DNA of 19,784 nucleotides from an uncultured Bacteroidia bacterium (GTDB lineage Bacteria > Bacteroidota > Bacteroidia > Bacteroidales > UBA932): NCBI GenBank assembly GCA_902797895.1, contig CADBUS010000047.1:1-19784 (forward strand), given 5' to 3'. The notes under the pieces were generated by a model, which was not told the DNA's origin, made no database searches, and saw nothing but the letters and a program-made list of their open reading frames with translations. Numbering within the stretch: position 1 is the first letter of the stretch; each line of letters begins with the position of its first letter. Made by a program: the position numbers and the translations under genes. This document shows, piece after piece, positions 12,987 through 19,784 of this stretch.

Positions 12987-14405
12987 ATGAGATTCTGCGC
13001 AAAGAAAATTACACGGAGGCTTGCTCTTGTGACTGTAGCCTCCTCTCTGCTTGCCACTTCTTGTATAACGGTAGATAAAACCTTGGGAGCAGAGAATATT
13101 CCGGATGATTATAAACTCAAACTCAATACTGCAACGCTCCATTTGCCGTTGCAGACCAAAATTATGGATAGTCTGGATTCCAACAACCCCTCATACGGTT
13201 ATCTGGGGGCATTGAGAAGCAGCGAGTTTGGGTTATCAACATTCTCGTTTGCAGCCAATTACAGACCTTTCTTCAAACTTGAACATTTGGGCAAAGATAG
13301 GGTTGTAAAAAAGGCGTGGATAACAATGAGAAGGGCCTCTCTCTCCATTTTGAGCGAAGATCAGGAGGGATTGCCGCAGACCTTCCACGTATATAGAATG
13401 ACACGTGTTATAGACTCTGCTTGCAGATATAACAACACCTTCAAAGAGAGCGACTATATACCAACCCCGATAGATAGCGGCGGAGTAATATACACAGGCA
13501 AAGATACCTTGGTTATAAACCTTAAAAAGAGCTTTGCAAAAGAGCTGCTTACCGCAACAAAGGAGGAGATTGAAGATGTAGAGAAGTTCAAAAAGAGATT
13601 CAAGGCGCTCTACTATACCTGCGATGTTCCACAGGAGGGGACACTGGGGGGCAGACTCAATAAATTTGACCTCTCCGCCAACACTTCAAATCCGGCTTTT
13701 ATAAATATACAGATAAATTTCAAGCCAACTTGGGGAGACCAACCGCGTAAGGATACGGTTATTACTCTATATGTGAACTCAGGGCTTGTGCAGAACTACT
13801 CCACATACGAGTCTAAGAGTTTAGAAAAGGCTGAGCCGCAGAAGTATATAACCATTGAGGGAGTGGGCGGAATAAAACCTTACTTAGATCCGGCTGTTCT
13901 TAAAGATACTTTAGATAACTGGGTTGCAAGAATGGGCTATAAGCCGGAGAGGGTGCTCATTGGCAGAGCAACATACGTGTTGCCGTTTGAGTTTGACGAG
14001 GCAAGGTTGAGCGCAATAAACAAGCTCTATGCCTCCTCTTTATACCCGAACAATCGTACAAAAGATACAACTCTTTTCTGCTACACTCCGTTGGAGGATG
14101 TTTACTCCTCCAACAATTTGGTGGGCTCAATAAACAGATCGTTGAACAGCTATAGCGGAGATATTTCCAGCCATATTCAGAAGATAGTAAATAAGAGCAA
14201 GAGCGAAATACTCACAAACAGCAGATTATATAGTATGTGGTTTGCTCCACTAATTACATCAAGTGGCGCAGTCTCTTATTATTCAACCACAACCACAACC
14301 GTATATTCGTTGGATAAGGAGACCTATCCTATTACAACAATAAATGGTCCGCTGCATAAGGATTATCCGCGTTTGGAACTTGTTTATACCATACTTCCGG
14401 AGTAG
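12987..14405 (+). CDS. DUF4270 lipoprotein
   Basis: A 472-residue protein with a lipoprotein signal, RRLALVTVASSLLATSC, lipidated at Cys26. The mature start (TVDKTLGAENIPDDYKL, LPLQTKIMDSLDSNN) and the repeated beta-strand pattern (YLGALRSSEFGLSTFSFAANYRP; VLIGRATYVLPFEFDE; LYPNNRTKDT; PRLELVYTILPE) are those of the DUF4270 family of Bacteroidota. The role is unknown; location is expected to be the periplasm or outer membrane. It begins 2 bp after the stop of the GT5-like gene, so the two are one operon with tight coupling. Confidence 0.88.
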   Translation: MRFCAKKITRRLALVTVASSLLATSCITVDKTLGAENIPDDYKLKLNTATLHLPLQTKIMDSLDSNNPSYGYLGALRSSEFGLSTFSFAANYRPFFKLEHLGKDRVVKKAWITMRRASLSILSEDQEGLPQTFHVYRMTRVIDSACRYNNTFKESDYIPTPIDSGGVIYTGKDTLVINLKKSFAKELLTATKEEIEDVEKFKKRFKALYYTCDVPQEGTLGGRLNKFDLSANTSNPAFINIQINFKPTWGDQPRKDTVITLYVNSGLVQNYSTYESKSLEKAEPQKYITIEGVGGIKPYLDPAVLKDTLDNWVARMGYKPERVLIGRATYVLPFEFDEARLSAINKLYASSLYPNNRTKDTTLFCYTPLEDVYSSNNLVGSINRSLNSYSGDISSHIQKIVNKSKSEILTNSRLYSMWFAPLITSSGAVSYYSTTTTTVYSLDKETYPITTINGPLHKDYPRLELVYTILPE

Positions 14406-14410
14406 TATAA

Positions 14411-14437
14411 GATTCTTCGCTACGCTCAGAATAATGG
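14411..14437. repeat. Single copy of the dispersed repeat core
   Basis: GATTCTTCGCTACGCTCAGA and the following bases to 14437 match the core of the repeat family found at 24-114 and 9041-9162. It fills the 55-bp convergent gap between the DUF4270 and DUF4294 genes; no intrinsic terminator is evident there. Confidence 0.75.
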
Positions 14438-14460
14438 AAGCTGTTGCTCTATGATGTAGC

Positions 14461-15327
14461 TTAAAAATCGCCGCTCATAACGGAGTAGTAGAGAGTATCA
14501 AATCCGCCGCTGTGGTAGAGCAGTATGAGATCCTCCACCATTCTGTCTTCTCCAAACTTATCGTATGGCCGCTTGAGGTCGTTGCCAAAAATTTTTGCCA
14601 CCGTTTGCCAGAATCCCGCAGCAAGGCGGCCTCTGTATTCTCTTATTATGTAGAAACTTGTGCGGCCAAGCTCGCGATCTATCAGCTTTAGCAGCAGTCT
14701 CCCTTGCGATATGCTCATTCTTCTGAGCGGCTTTTCAAACTGCTTGAACAGCTGTTTCTGATAGCTCTCCATATAGGCGTTCCTCTGGCTCTCCGTAAAG
14801 TTGCTCACAGCCAGCACGCTGTCTGCCTCTTGTATAATTGTTCTGGCCTGCAGGGCGTATGGATATACCTTTCTGAAATTATATACAAGGCGGCGGTACT
14901 GCCTCCAGTTCTGATTCTTACGCTTGCCCTGCATCTTGCCAAACTTAAAGAGGGCAGGCAGTTGGTCTATAAAAACGGTATCGCCCTCTATAACCTTGTA
15001 ACTCATTATGTAATAGTTGCTGCCGGTAATTCCCTGCTGAGCCTTCTGACGCTCAATCTCAATCATCTGCCGCTCTCTCTTTTTGAGCCTCTTTTCTATC
15101 TCGCGCCGCTCTTGGTTTATTCTCTCAATCTCTGTGGGGGTGGTCTTGATGGTATCTCGCTGATGCGGAATAGCTACTCTTGTACTATCTTGAGCATAAG
15201 ATAGTTGTATTGTAAGCAGGTTTCCGAACAGCAATAACGACAAAAGAAGGGAAAGGGGATAATACCTTTTGAGACTCTTCGCTTTGCTCAGAGTAACGGG
15301 AGGTTTATATGCTCTTTTTACACTCAT
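14461..15327 (-). CDS. DUF4294 secreted protein
   Basis: I start at the ATG at 15325-15327 (288 residues); the TTG at 15345 is less likely. An unusually long N-region precedes the hydrophobic core PLSLLLSLLLFGNLLTIQLSYA, with signal cleavage likely near residue 45. A charged coiled-coil segment follows (about 66-98), then IEGDTVFIDQLPALFKFG and the YRRLVYNFRKVYPYALQA block that marks DUF4294. The protein is likely periplasmic; function unknown. Residues 10-19 (PVTLSKAKSL) are encoded by the dispersed repeat at 15271-15298, which probably lengthened the signal peptide's N-region. It faces the DUF4270 gene convergently. Confidence 0.82.
   Translation of the reverse strand: MSVKRAYKPPVTLSKAKSLKRYYPLSLLLSLLLFGNLLTIQLSYAQDSTRVAIPHQRDTIKTTPTEIERINQERREIEKRLKKRERQMIEIERQKAQQGITGSNYYIMSYKVIEGDTVFIDQLPALFKFGKMQGKRKNQNWRQYRRLVYNFRKVYPYALQARTIIQEADSVLAVSNFTESQRNAYMESYQKQLFKQFEKPLRRMSISQGRLLLKLIDRELGRTSFYIIREYRGRLAAGFWQTVAKIFGNDLKRPYDKFGEDRMVEDLILLYHSGGFDTLYYSVMSGDF
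15271..15298. repeat. Dispersed repeat core inside the DUF4294 signal region
   Basis: GAGACTCTTCGCTTTGCTCA and the following GAGTAACG match the family core (compare 24-50 and 14411-14437). It is translated in frame on the minus strand as PVTLSKAKSL. Confidence 0.75.
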
Positions 15328-15342
15328 CTTTATAAGATGCCT

Positions 15343-15350
15343 CAAAAATA
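15343..15350 (-). promoter_or_regulatory. Candidate -7 element of the DUF4294 gene (TATTTTTG)
   Basis: The minus strand reads TATTTTTG, matching TAnnTTTG, 15 nt before the chosen ATG at 15327. It supports the ATG over the TTG at 15345, since the TTG lies inside this element. No clear -33 element. Confidence 0.4.
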
Positions 15351-15552
15351 CTAATAAACACTTAGTTTTTGCTTAATAGTTTTTTGCTATCCACATAGAG
15401 AAAAATATATCCTCCACAGAATATCTTTTTGCCTTTCCTCTATTCTGACAGGTAATATATTGGTTTGCAAGCAGCATAGAGATAGCGTGCCGGCTGAAAT
15501 TTGGCGATTTTAGTGCATATTTTCTTTGCAGGGTTTATCTTAGTAAAAACAT

Positions 15553-15585
15553 TTTGGGAGATTGCAATAAAATAAACTATATTTG
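15553..15585 (+). promoter_or_regulatory. Promoter of the glutamate symporter gene (TTTG-N21-TATATTTG)
   Basis: TTTG at 15553-15556 and TATATTTG at 15578-15585 match both Bacteroidota promoter elements with 21 nt between. Predicted start of transcription is near 15592, 28 nt before the ATG. A GGAG at 15612-15615 also precedes the start codon. Confidence 0.65.
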
Positions 15586-15619
15586 AAATTGTTTTCTATA
15601 AGAGTTTTAACGGAGCACT

Positions 15620-17008
15620 ATGCAGGATTTTTTTCATTTCAACGGCTTTACCCCTTGGGTGTTCCTTGTAGATATGGGACTCATCTGTGCTCTTATGCTC
15701 ATTGGCAAACTTATTAGGGTTAAGGTAAAATTTGTGCAGAGGCTTTTTATTCCGCCCAGTCTTATAGCAGGTTTGCTCGGCTTGGTGTTTGGGCCGAATG
15801 CTCTGGGGATACTCCCATTTTCAAGTAATCTCTCATCGTATGCTGCGGTGCTTATTGCTTTAGTTTTTGCCACGCTCCCCTTTTCTGCTGCTAAAACCCC
15901 TATGAAAGAGGTAGTTAAGAGGGTTGGCCCTATGTGGGTTTATGCCCAGCTTGGAATGTTGCTCCAATGGGGAGTAATGGGGCTGTTGGGGCTATATCTT
16001 TTCAAGAGCATCTGGCCGGAGCTTAACAGCGCTTTTGGAGCAATGCTTCCAACAGGCTTTTACGGAGGGCACGGAACGGCTGCCGCCATTGGCACGGCAT
16101 ACGAGAATCTGCAAGGGGCTCTCAAATGGGAAGATGCTATGACCTTGGGAATGACTACCGCCACCGCAGGAGTAATTTTAGCCATAGTGGGTGGCCTTGT
16201 AATAATAAAGTGGGGTGCCAGAAATCATCATACAAAATTTATTGCAGACTTTAACGAGTTGCCGCCACAGCTACGCACAGGGCTTTTGCCCAAAGAGGGG
16301 AGGGAGAAGCTCGGAGAGGCTACAACCTCATCAATATCTATAGAGCATCTTACATTCCATTTTGGCATAATCTTTTTTGTGGCAGCTCTGGGTTATGCGG
16401 CAAGCGTGGGTGTTAAAAACCTCTGTTCCAACCTGCAACCGCCATACAGCGGTATGGAGTTGCCGGTCTTCTCCTGTGCCTTTATTGTGGGGCTTCTGCT
16501 AAAACGGCTTTTTGATGCAACAAAGGTTTCTGAATATATCTGTAACCGCACCGTGCAGAGGCAGGGTAGCTTTTTTACAGATTTGCTTGTGGCCTTTGGG
16601 GTAGCCTCAATAAAGATAGGGGTAGTGGTACAGTATTGGCTTCCGTTAGTGTTGCTTATAGCCATTGGCGCAGTGGTGGTTTTTGCTATCACATTCTACT
16701 TTGGCCGCCGCCTAAGCCCATCATTCTGGTTTGAACGCTCCATATTTGCGTGGGGCTGGTGGAGCGGCACAATGGCTATGGGTATTGCCCTTGGGAGAAT
16801 TGTAGATCCTCAAACCAAGAGCGGCACAATGGATGACTATGCTTTGGCCTATCTGCCAATAGCTCCTGTGGAGATAATTTTAATTACTCTTATCCCGATA
16901 GCCTTTTCTGCCGGCTGGGGCGCTCTTCTTATGTGGCTCTGCCTTGCCATAGCATTTCTTTTGGTTCTTTTGGCTCTGCGTATGCATTGGTGGAAAAAAA
17001 ATAAATAA
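15620..17008 (+). CDS. gltS: Sodium:glutamate symporter family protein (GltS-like)
   Basis: A 462-residue inner-membrane transporter with about ten to twelve hydrophobic segments in two inverted halves. The hallmark of the ESS/GltS family is seen twice: MLPTGFYGGHGTAAAIGTAYE (about 141-162) in the first half and the related FAWGWWSGTMAMGIALGRIVDP (about 376-397) in the second. A hydrophilic loop (about 198-245) separates the halves. The likely role is Na+-coupled glutamate uptake; the Bacteroidota branch is divergent, so substrate specificity is inferred. It is monocistronic, with its own promoter. It is slightly longer than E. coli GltS (about 400 residues). Confidence 0.85.
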   Translation: MQDFFHFNGFTPWVFLVDMGLICALMLIGKLIRVKVKFVQRLFIPPSLIAGLLGLVFGPNALGILPFSSNLSSYAAVLIALVFATLPFSAAKTPMKEVVKRVGPMWVYAQLGMLLQWGVMGLLGLYLFKSIWPELNSAFGAMLPTGFYGGHGTAAAIGTAYENLQGALKWEDAMTLGMTTATAGVILAIVGGLVIIKWGARNHHTKFIADFNELPPQLRTGLLPKEGREKLGEATTSSISIEHLTFHFGIIFFVAALGYAASVGVKNLCSNLQPPYSGMELPVFSCAFIVGLLLKRLFDATKVSEYICNRTVQRQGSFFTDLLVAFGVASIKIGVVVQYWLPLVLLIAIGAVVVFAITFYFGRRLSPSFWFERSIFAWGWWSGTMAMGIALGRIVDPQTKSGTMDDYALAYLPIAPVEIILITLIPIAFSAGWGALLMWLCLAIAFLLVLLALRMHWWKKNK

Positions 17009-17013
17009 AAAGG

Positions 17014-17043
17014 TTGCCAATCTCATTTATTTATCTATTTTTG
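17014..17043 (+). promoter_or_regulatory. Promoter of the surface lipoprotein gene (TTG-N19-TATTTTTG)
   Basis: TTG at 17014-17016 and TATTTTTG at 17036-17043, 19 nt apart, match the Bacteroidota promoter. Predicted start of transcription is near 17050, giving a 66-nt leader. A second TTTTTGC-like stretch at about 17071 is weaker. Confidence 0.6.
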
Positions 17044-17115
17044 CGCAGTTTTGTAACAAAAAATAAACATTTTTGCATCTTGCTGCAAGGCTGTAATTTA
17101 TTTATATTCACTATA

Positions 17116-19784
17116 ATGAGAACAATAAGAACCACTCTGCTTTTAGTTATTTTTCTCTCTTTGTTCTTGAGCTGTACCCAAGATGACAAGTTCAAGAGAG
17201 ATGGAGCTAAATCTACCGTTGATGGAATAACATTCAGTATAGATGCAATGGGTGTTGGTGTTGCGGCTCCTGCCTCAAAAGCCGGAGCAGTAGAGGAGAG
17301 CTCCTCTTTGGCTTACTACGATGAGCGTTATGAGATAGGCTCTCTCTTGAAGCCAACGCACTCATCCGGCCCTTCTTCCACAACAGTATCCTCCAACCTT
17401 AAATATAGCGGAGATCAAAACTATACCGTTACCATTGCCGGCAATAACTATAAGTATGAGAGCATACTTTGGGAGAAAGGCGATAGAATAAGTATTGGTA
17501 TGTTTGCACCCGATGGCACCTCCTCTAACCGTAATATTGATTTTGTAGATTATCAGATAAATGCAATAACAAATAGCGAGCAGAAAAGCTCTGCCACCAT
17601 AACCGGTATATTCAATAAAGGTGTGCGTTGGTTTTTTGATGGCGCAAATCCTACCACATTAGTATCTCCTTACGATAGGCTTCTTTGGGAGGATGCTCCG
17701 CAAGGTGCTGTTTTTTATGCCTTTTGGCCGGATATGTCAAAAAATAGTCGTACTCCTTCTCTTATGACGTCAATGCCAACGATTAACTCATCTCAGGTAA
17801 TGATGTCTGATTTAGTTATGCCTGCCACTCAATATTGTACTTTGGATGGCTCTGTAACAGGTAAGCAACTCTATCGCCCTGATATGAATCTTGCCTATAT
17901 GAGTGCAGTAGATATAGCTTATAATGCCGGAGACAATGTAAAACTTACATACTATCCCGATTTTACCGCCTTTGAGTTTATTATCAAAAATGAAACATCA
18001 TCCAAAATGCGTATAAAGAGCGTGCGTTTGGAGAGTATAAATGACTACTTGGCGGGAACTTTTCGGCAAGCCTTTAGTCTGATTAATACAGGAGATGAAA
18101 ATACAAAAGGTATCTCAAATGCAATTAATTGTAACGAATCTTCTGCCGGCAAGACTATTACAATGAAATTCAAAAATGGTGATGCTATACAAGATTATGT
18201 AGAACTGACAGATACACCGCTTCAGTTTACAATAATGTCTTGCTCCAAAACAGATTCCAAAATGAAGGCGCTTACAAATGGTGGCATTATTGAAAGAAGC
18301 GATTCATACATAAGCGGTTGTGCCGTATTTTTTGATATGCAGATTAGCACCGATGGGGGTACTACTTGGAGCGATGTAACCCGTCAATTGGATTTGCGCC
18401 GTAACACAAGTGGAGCAACCAATGCTTCTGATTGGATAAAAATTCCTGTCAGGAGCAAGGTTGTTATTAGCAATGTGGCTGTGCCTGAGCAGGTTGGTAG
18501 CTTTACCGCCAAGGAGTTCAGCGTGAGTTCCACCAAAACGGTGGTCTTCTCCCCCGGCAATCTGCAGGCTAAGCCAACCGGCTATGGCACCGTCTCCGAG
18601 TGGCGTTTTGCCCCTCACCAATGGGATGCTATAGGTATTAAAAATTCCATATATCCCGATGGATTTGACTACAATTCCACAAGCGGTACCAATGGCTTTA
18701 GTGCAGAGAATACCCATTGGATGGATCTCTTCTGTTACAGCGCATCGGGTGGTAGTCCGCAAACATCGTGGGGTGTAGTGACTGCCCAAGGGAGTGTTGT
18801 GGCGGAGACAGAATACGGCGGTGATTTTTTGGATTGGGGAAATAATCCGGATATTGTAAATACTCTTGGTGCCGGTTGGTTTACACCTTCTGCAGATGAG
18901 TGGGAATATATTTTGACGGGTCGCGATGGTGCGGCTTCAAAATGGGCGATAGCTAAAGTGGGTAATGTTGCCGGACTTATACTGCTCCCTAACGATTGGA
19001 CACTTCCAAGAAACTGTAACTTTATTGCAGGAGCTACTGATTACACCACTAATGTCTATAGTAACAGAGGTGTAATTGGCAACAGCGGTAGTTGGAGTGC
19101 TATGGAAAAGGCAGGAGCTGTCTTTTTGCCGGGAGTCGGGAGAAGAGGTACAGCAGCTAACCAACAAATATATAAGACGCCGCAGTATATATCATCTACA
19201 TATACTAAAAGTACCGCTACCGGAGGAGAAACCAGCTTATCATACAGACTATTAAGTTGTGGTGGAAATGATCCGGCAGCACCAACTTTAGGTGGAAATG
19301 CATTAAGAAATATCGGCCTGTCGGTACGTTTGGTAAAAGATCCGGTATCTTATAATTTCTATTTGCAACAACCGGATGATATTACATTGAATTATTCCTC
19401 CAATGGTGGTAGCAGCACAACTCCAAAAACCTCTTTCTATAGCTATAAAACACCGGTGGGCAGCACTACTAAAATACCGGTTGATGTTACCGCCGAGTTC
19501 TCCTTGGATGGAACCACCTTCTATTCGGCTTCGGATGCCGGTATTCCGTCTGAGTTGAGCCAAATAGTTGGCACTACGCCATTTACTGCAACCAACAACG
19601 GGGTCAACTATACGGGAACAATATCTTTAAACGCCAGCAGTAATTTACAAAACGAGCACGCTATCACACTAAGAGAACGCGACCCTGGAGATGGAACAAG
19701 CAGCTCTCCGCAAGACCTCTCTATGTACCCTGTTTCTGCGGTTACAGCTCCTTTCGCAGGTAGCCGCCGTAGCGGGCCTGTTAC
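17116..19784 (+). CDS. Large fimbrillin-like surface lipoprotein with CTL/FISUMP-like module (3' partial)
   Basis: The frame is open from the ATG at 17116-17118 to the window edge, 889 residues without a stop. The signal TTLLLVIFLSLFLSC is lipidated at Cys20 and followed by TQDDKF, an acidic motif like the lipoprotein export signal that sends Bacteroidota lipoproteins to the cell surface. Residues about 30-330 resemble fimbrillin/Mfa-like proteins (ESILWEKGDRISIGMFAPDG; AVFYAFWP). Residues about 468-742 form a separate module: SPGNLQ, EWRFAPHQWDAIG, WMDLFCYS, GWFTPSADEWEYIL, GLILLPNDW, LPGVGRRG and IGLSVRLVKD, an order reminiscent of FISUMP or C-type-lectin folds. A third beta-rich region follows, with DLSMYPVSAV near the edge. 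An adhesin or minor fimbrial role is plausible, not shown. Confidence 0.75.
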   Translation, partial: MRTIRTTLLLVIFLSLFLSCTQDDKFKRDGAKSTVDGITFSIDAMGVGVAAPASKAGAVEESSSLAYYDERYEIGSLLKPTHSSGPSSTTVSSNLKYSGDQNYTVTIAGNNYKYESILWEKGDRISIGMFAPDGTSSNRNIDFVDYQINAITNSEQKSSATITGIFNKGVRWFFDGANPTTLVSPYDRLLWEDAPQGAVFYAFWPDMSKNSRTPSLMTSMPTINSSQVMMSDLVMPATQYCTLDGSVTGKQLYRPDMNLAYMSAVDIAYNAGDNVKLTYYPDFTAFEFIIKNETSSKMRIKSVRLESINDYLAGTFRQAFSLINTGDENTKGISNAINCNESSAGKTITMKFKNGDAIQDYVELTDTPLQFTIMSCSKTDSKMKALTNGGIIERSDSYISGCAVFFDMQISTDGGTTWSDVTRQLDLRRNTSGATNASDWIKIPVRSKVVISNVAVPEQVGSFTAKEFSVSSTKTVVFSPGNLQAKPTGYGTVSEWRFAPHQWDAIGIKNSIYPDGFDYNSTSGTNGFSAENTHWMDLFCYSASGGSPQTSWGVVTAQGSVVAETEYGGDFLDWGNNPDIVNTLGAGWFTPSADEWEYILTGRDGAASKWAIAKVGNVAGLILLPNDWTLPRNCNFIAGATDYTTNVYSNRGVIGNSGSWSAMEKAGAVFLPGVGRRGTAANQQIYKTPQYISSTYTKSTATGGETSLSYRLLSCGGNDPAAPTLGGNALRNIGLSVRLVKDPVSYNFYLQQPDDITLNYSSNGGSSTTPKTSFYSYKTPVGSTTKIPVDVTAEFSLDGTTFYSASDAGIPSELSQIVGTTPFTATNNGVNYTGTISLNASSNLQNEHAITLRERDPGDGTSSSPQDLSMYPVSAVTAPFAGSRRSGPV

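Larger units (their letters stand above)
15328..15619. other. Divergent AT-rich intergenic region
   Basis: No gene is visible. It carries the -7 element of the DUF4294 gene on its left, the gltS promoter on its right, and A/T-rich sequence between. There is one TATCCACA near 15390, similar to a DnaA box but isolated. I see no strong hairpin or riboswitch. Confidence 0.6.

Noticed and set aside
18304..18789. 161-codon minus-strand frame inside the surface lipoprotein gene
   Set aside because: Antisense shadow of a continuous 889-codon frame with clear domain motifs on the plus strand.
17116..19784. Diversity-generating retroelement target
   Set aside because: No reverse transcriptase, template repeat or variable-repeat pair is visible in the window; the CTL-like module is not at the C-terminus seen here. 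Downstream sequence would be needed to reconsider.

Overview
The window reads as a chromosomal stretch from a member of the Bacteroidales (phylum Bacteroidota). The evidence is concordant: DUF4270, DUF4294, DUF3098 and PepSY-like (DUF2874-type) proteins, an Oar-like TonB-dependent receptor, the ftsX-DUF3098-uppP gene order, lipoproteins with an acidic export signal, almost no Shine-Dalgarno sequences, and many promoters with the Bacteroidota -7 element TAnnTTTG. I cannot fix the family or genus. I see no rRNA, tRNA, CRISPR array, transposase or phage gene.

Layout. 1-340: intergenic, with 19-nt tandem repeats, a tiny ORF, a minus-strand terminator and a 15-codon stub of a lost outer-membrane protein. 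340-5021 (minus): metK, an OmpR-type response regulator, its histidine kinase and two PepSY-like envelope proteins, packed closely enough to be one read-through unit ending at the terminator near 231-258. 5022-5588: a 567-bp divergent intergenic region and the most interesting non-coding part. It holds a metK leader promoter, a SAM-II riboswitch (minus strand, about 5361-5412), a downstream segment complementary to the riboswitch core, a GC-rich array of hairpins (5121-5282) and a 14-bp perfect hairpin next to metK. 5589-8987 (plus): a large Oar-like TonB-dependent receptor with a strong intrinsic terminator. 9041-9162: a second 19-nt tandem repeat array that runs into the 3' end of lpxH.

9119-12087 (minus): an envelope operon, ftsX-DUF3098-uppP-lpxH, covering division, undecaprenyl phosphate recycling and lipid A synthesis. 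12166-14405 (plus): a GT5-like single-domain protein followed by a DUF4270 lipoprotein. 14461-15327 (minus): a DUF4294 secreted protein whose N-terminus is partly encoded by the dispersed repeat. 15620-17008 (plus): a GltS-type glutamate symporter behind a well-formed promoter. 17116-19784 (plus, runs off the end): a large, probably surface-exposed lipoprotein with a fimbrillin-like N-terminal half and a C-type-lectin/FISUMP-like module.

The main points for a second look are the SAM-II riboswitch with its anti-aptamer and the hairpin insert between it and metK, the possible read-through of SAM control into a two-component/PepSY cassette, the repeat family that supplies coding sequence to two gene ends, the OMP stub, and the mosaic surface lipoprotein at the right edge.
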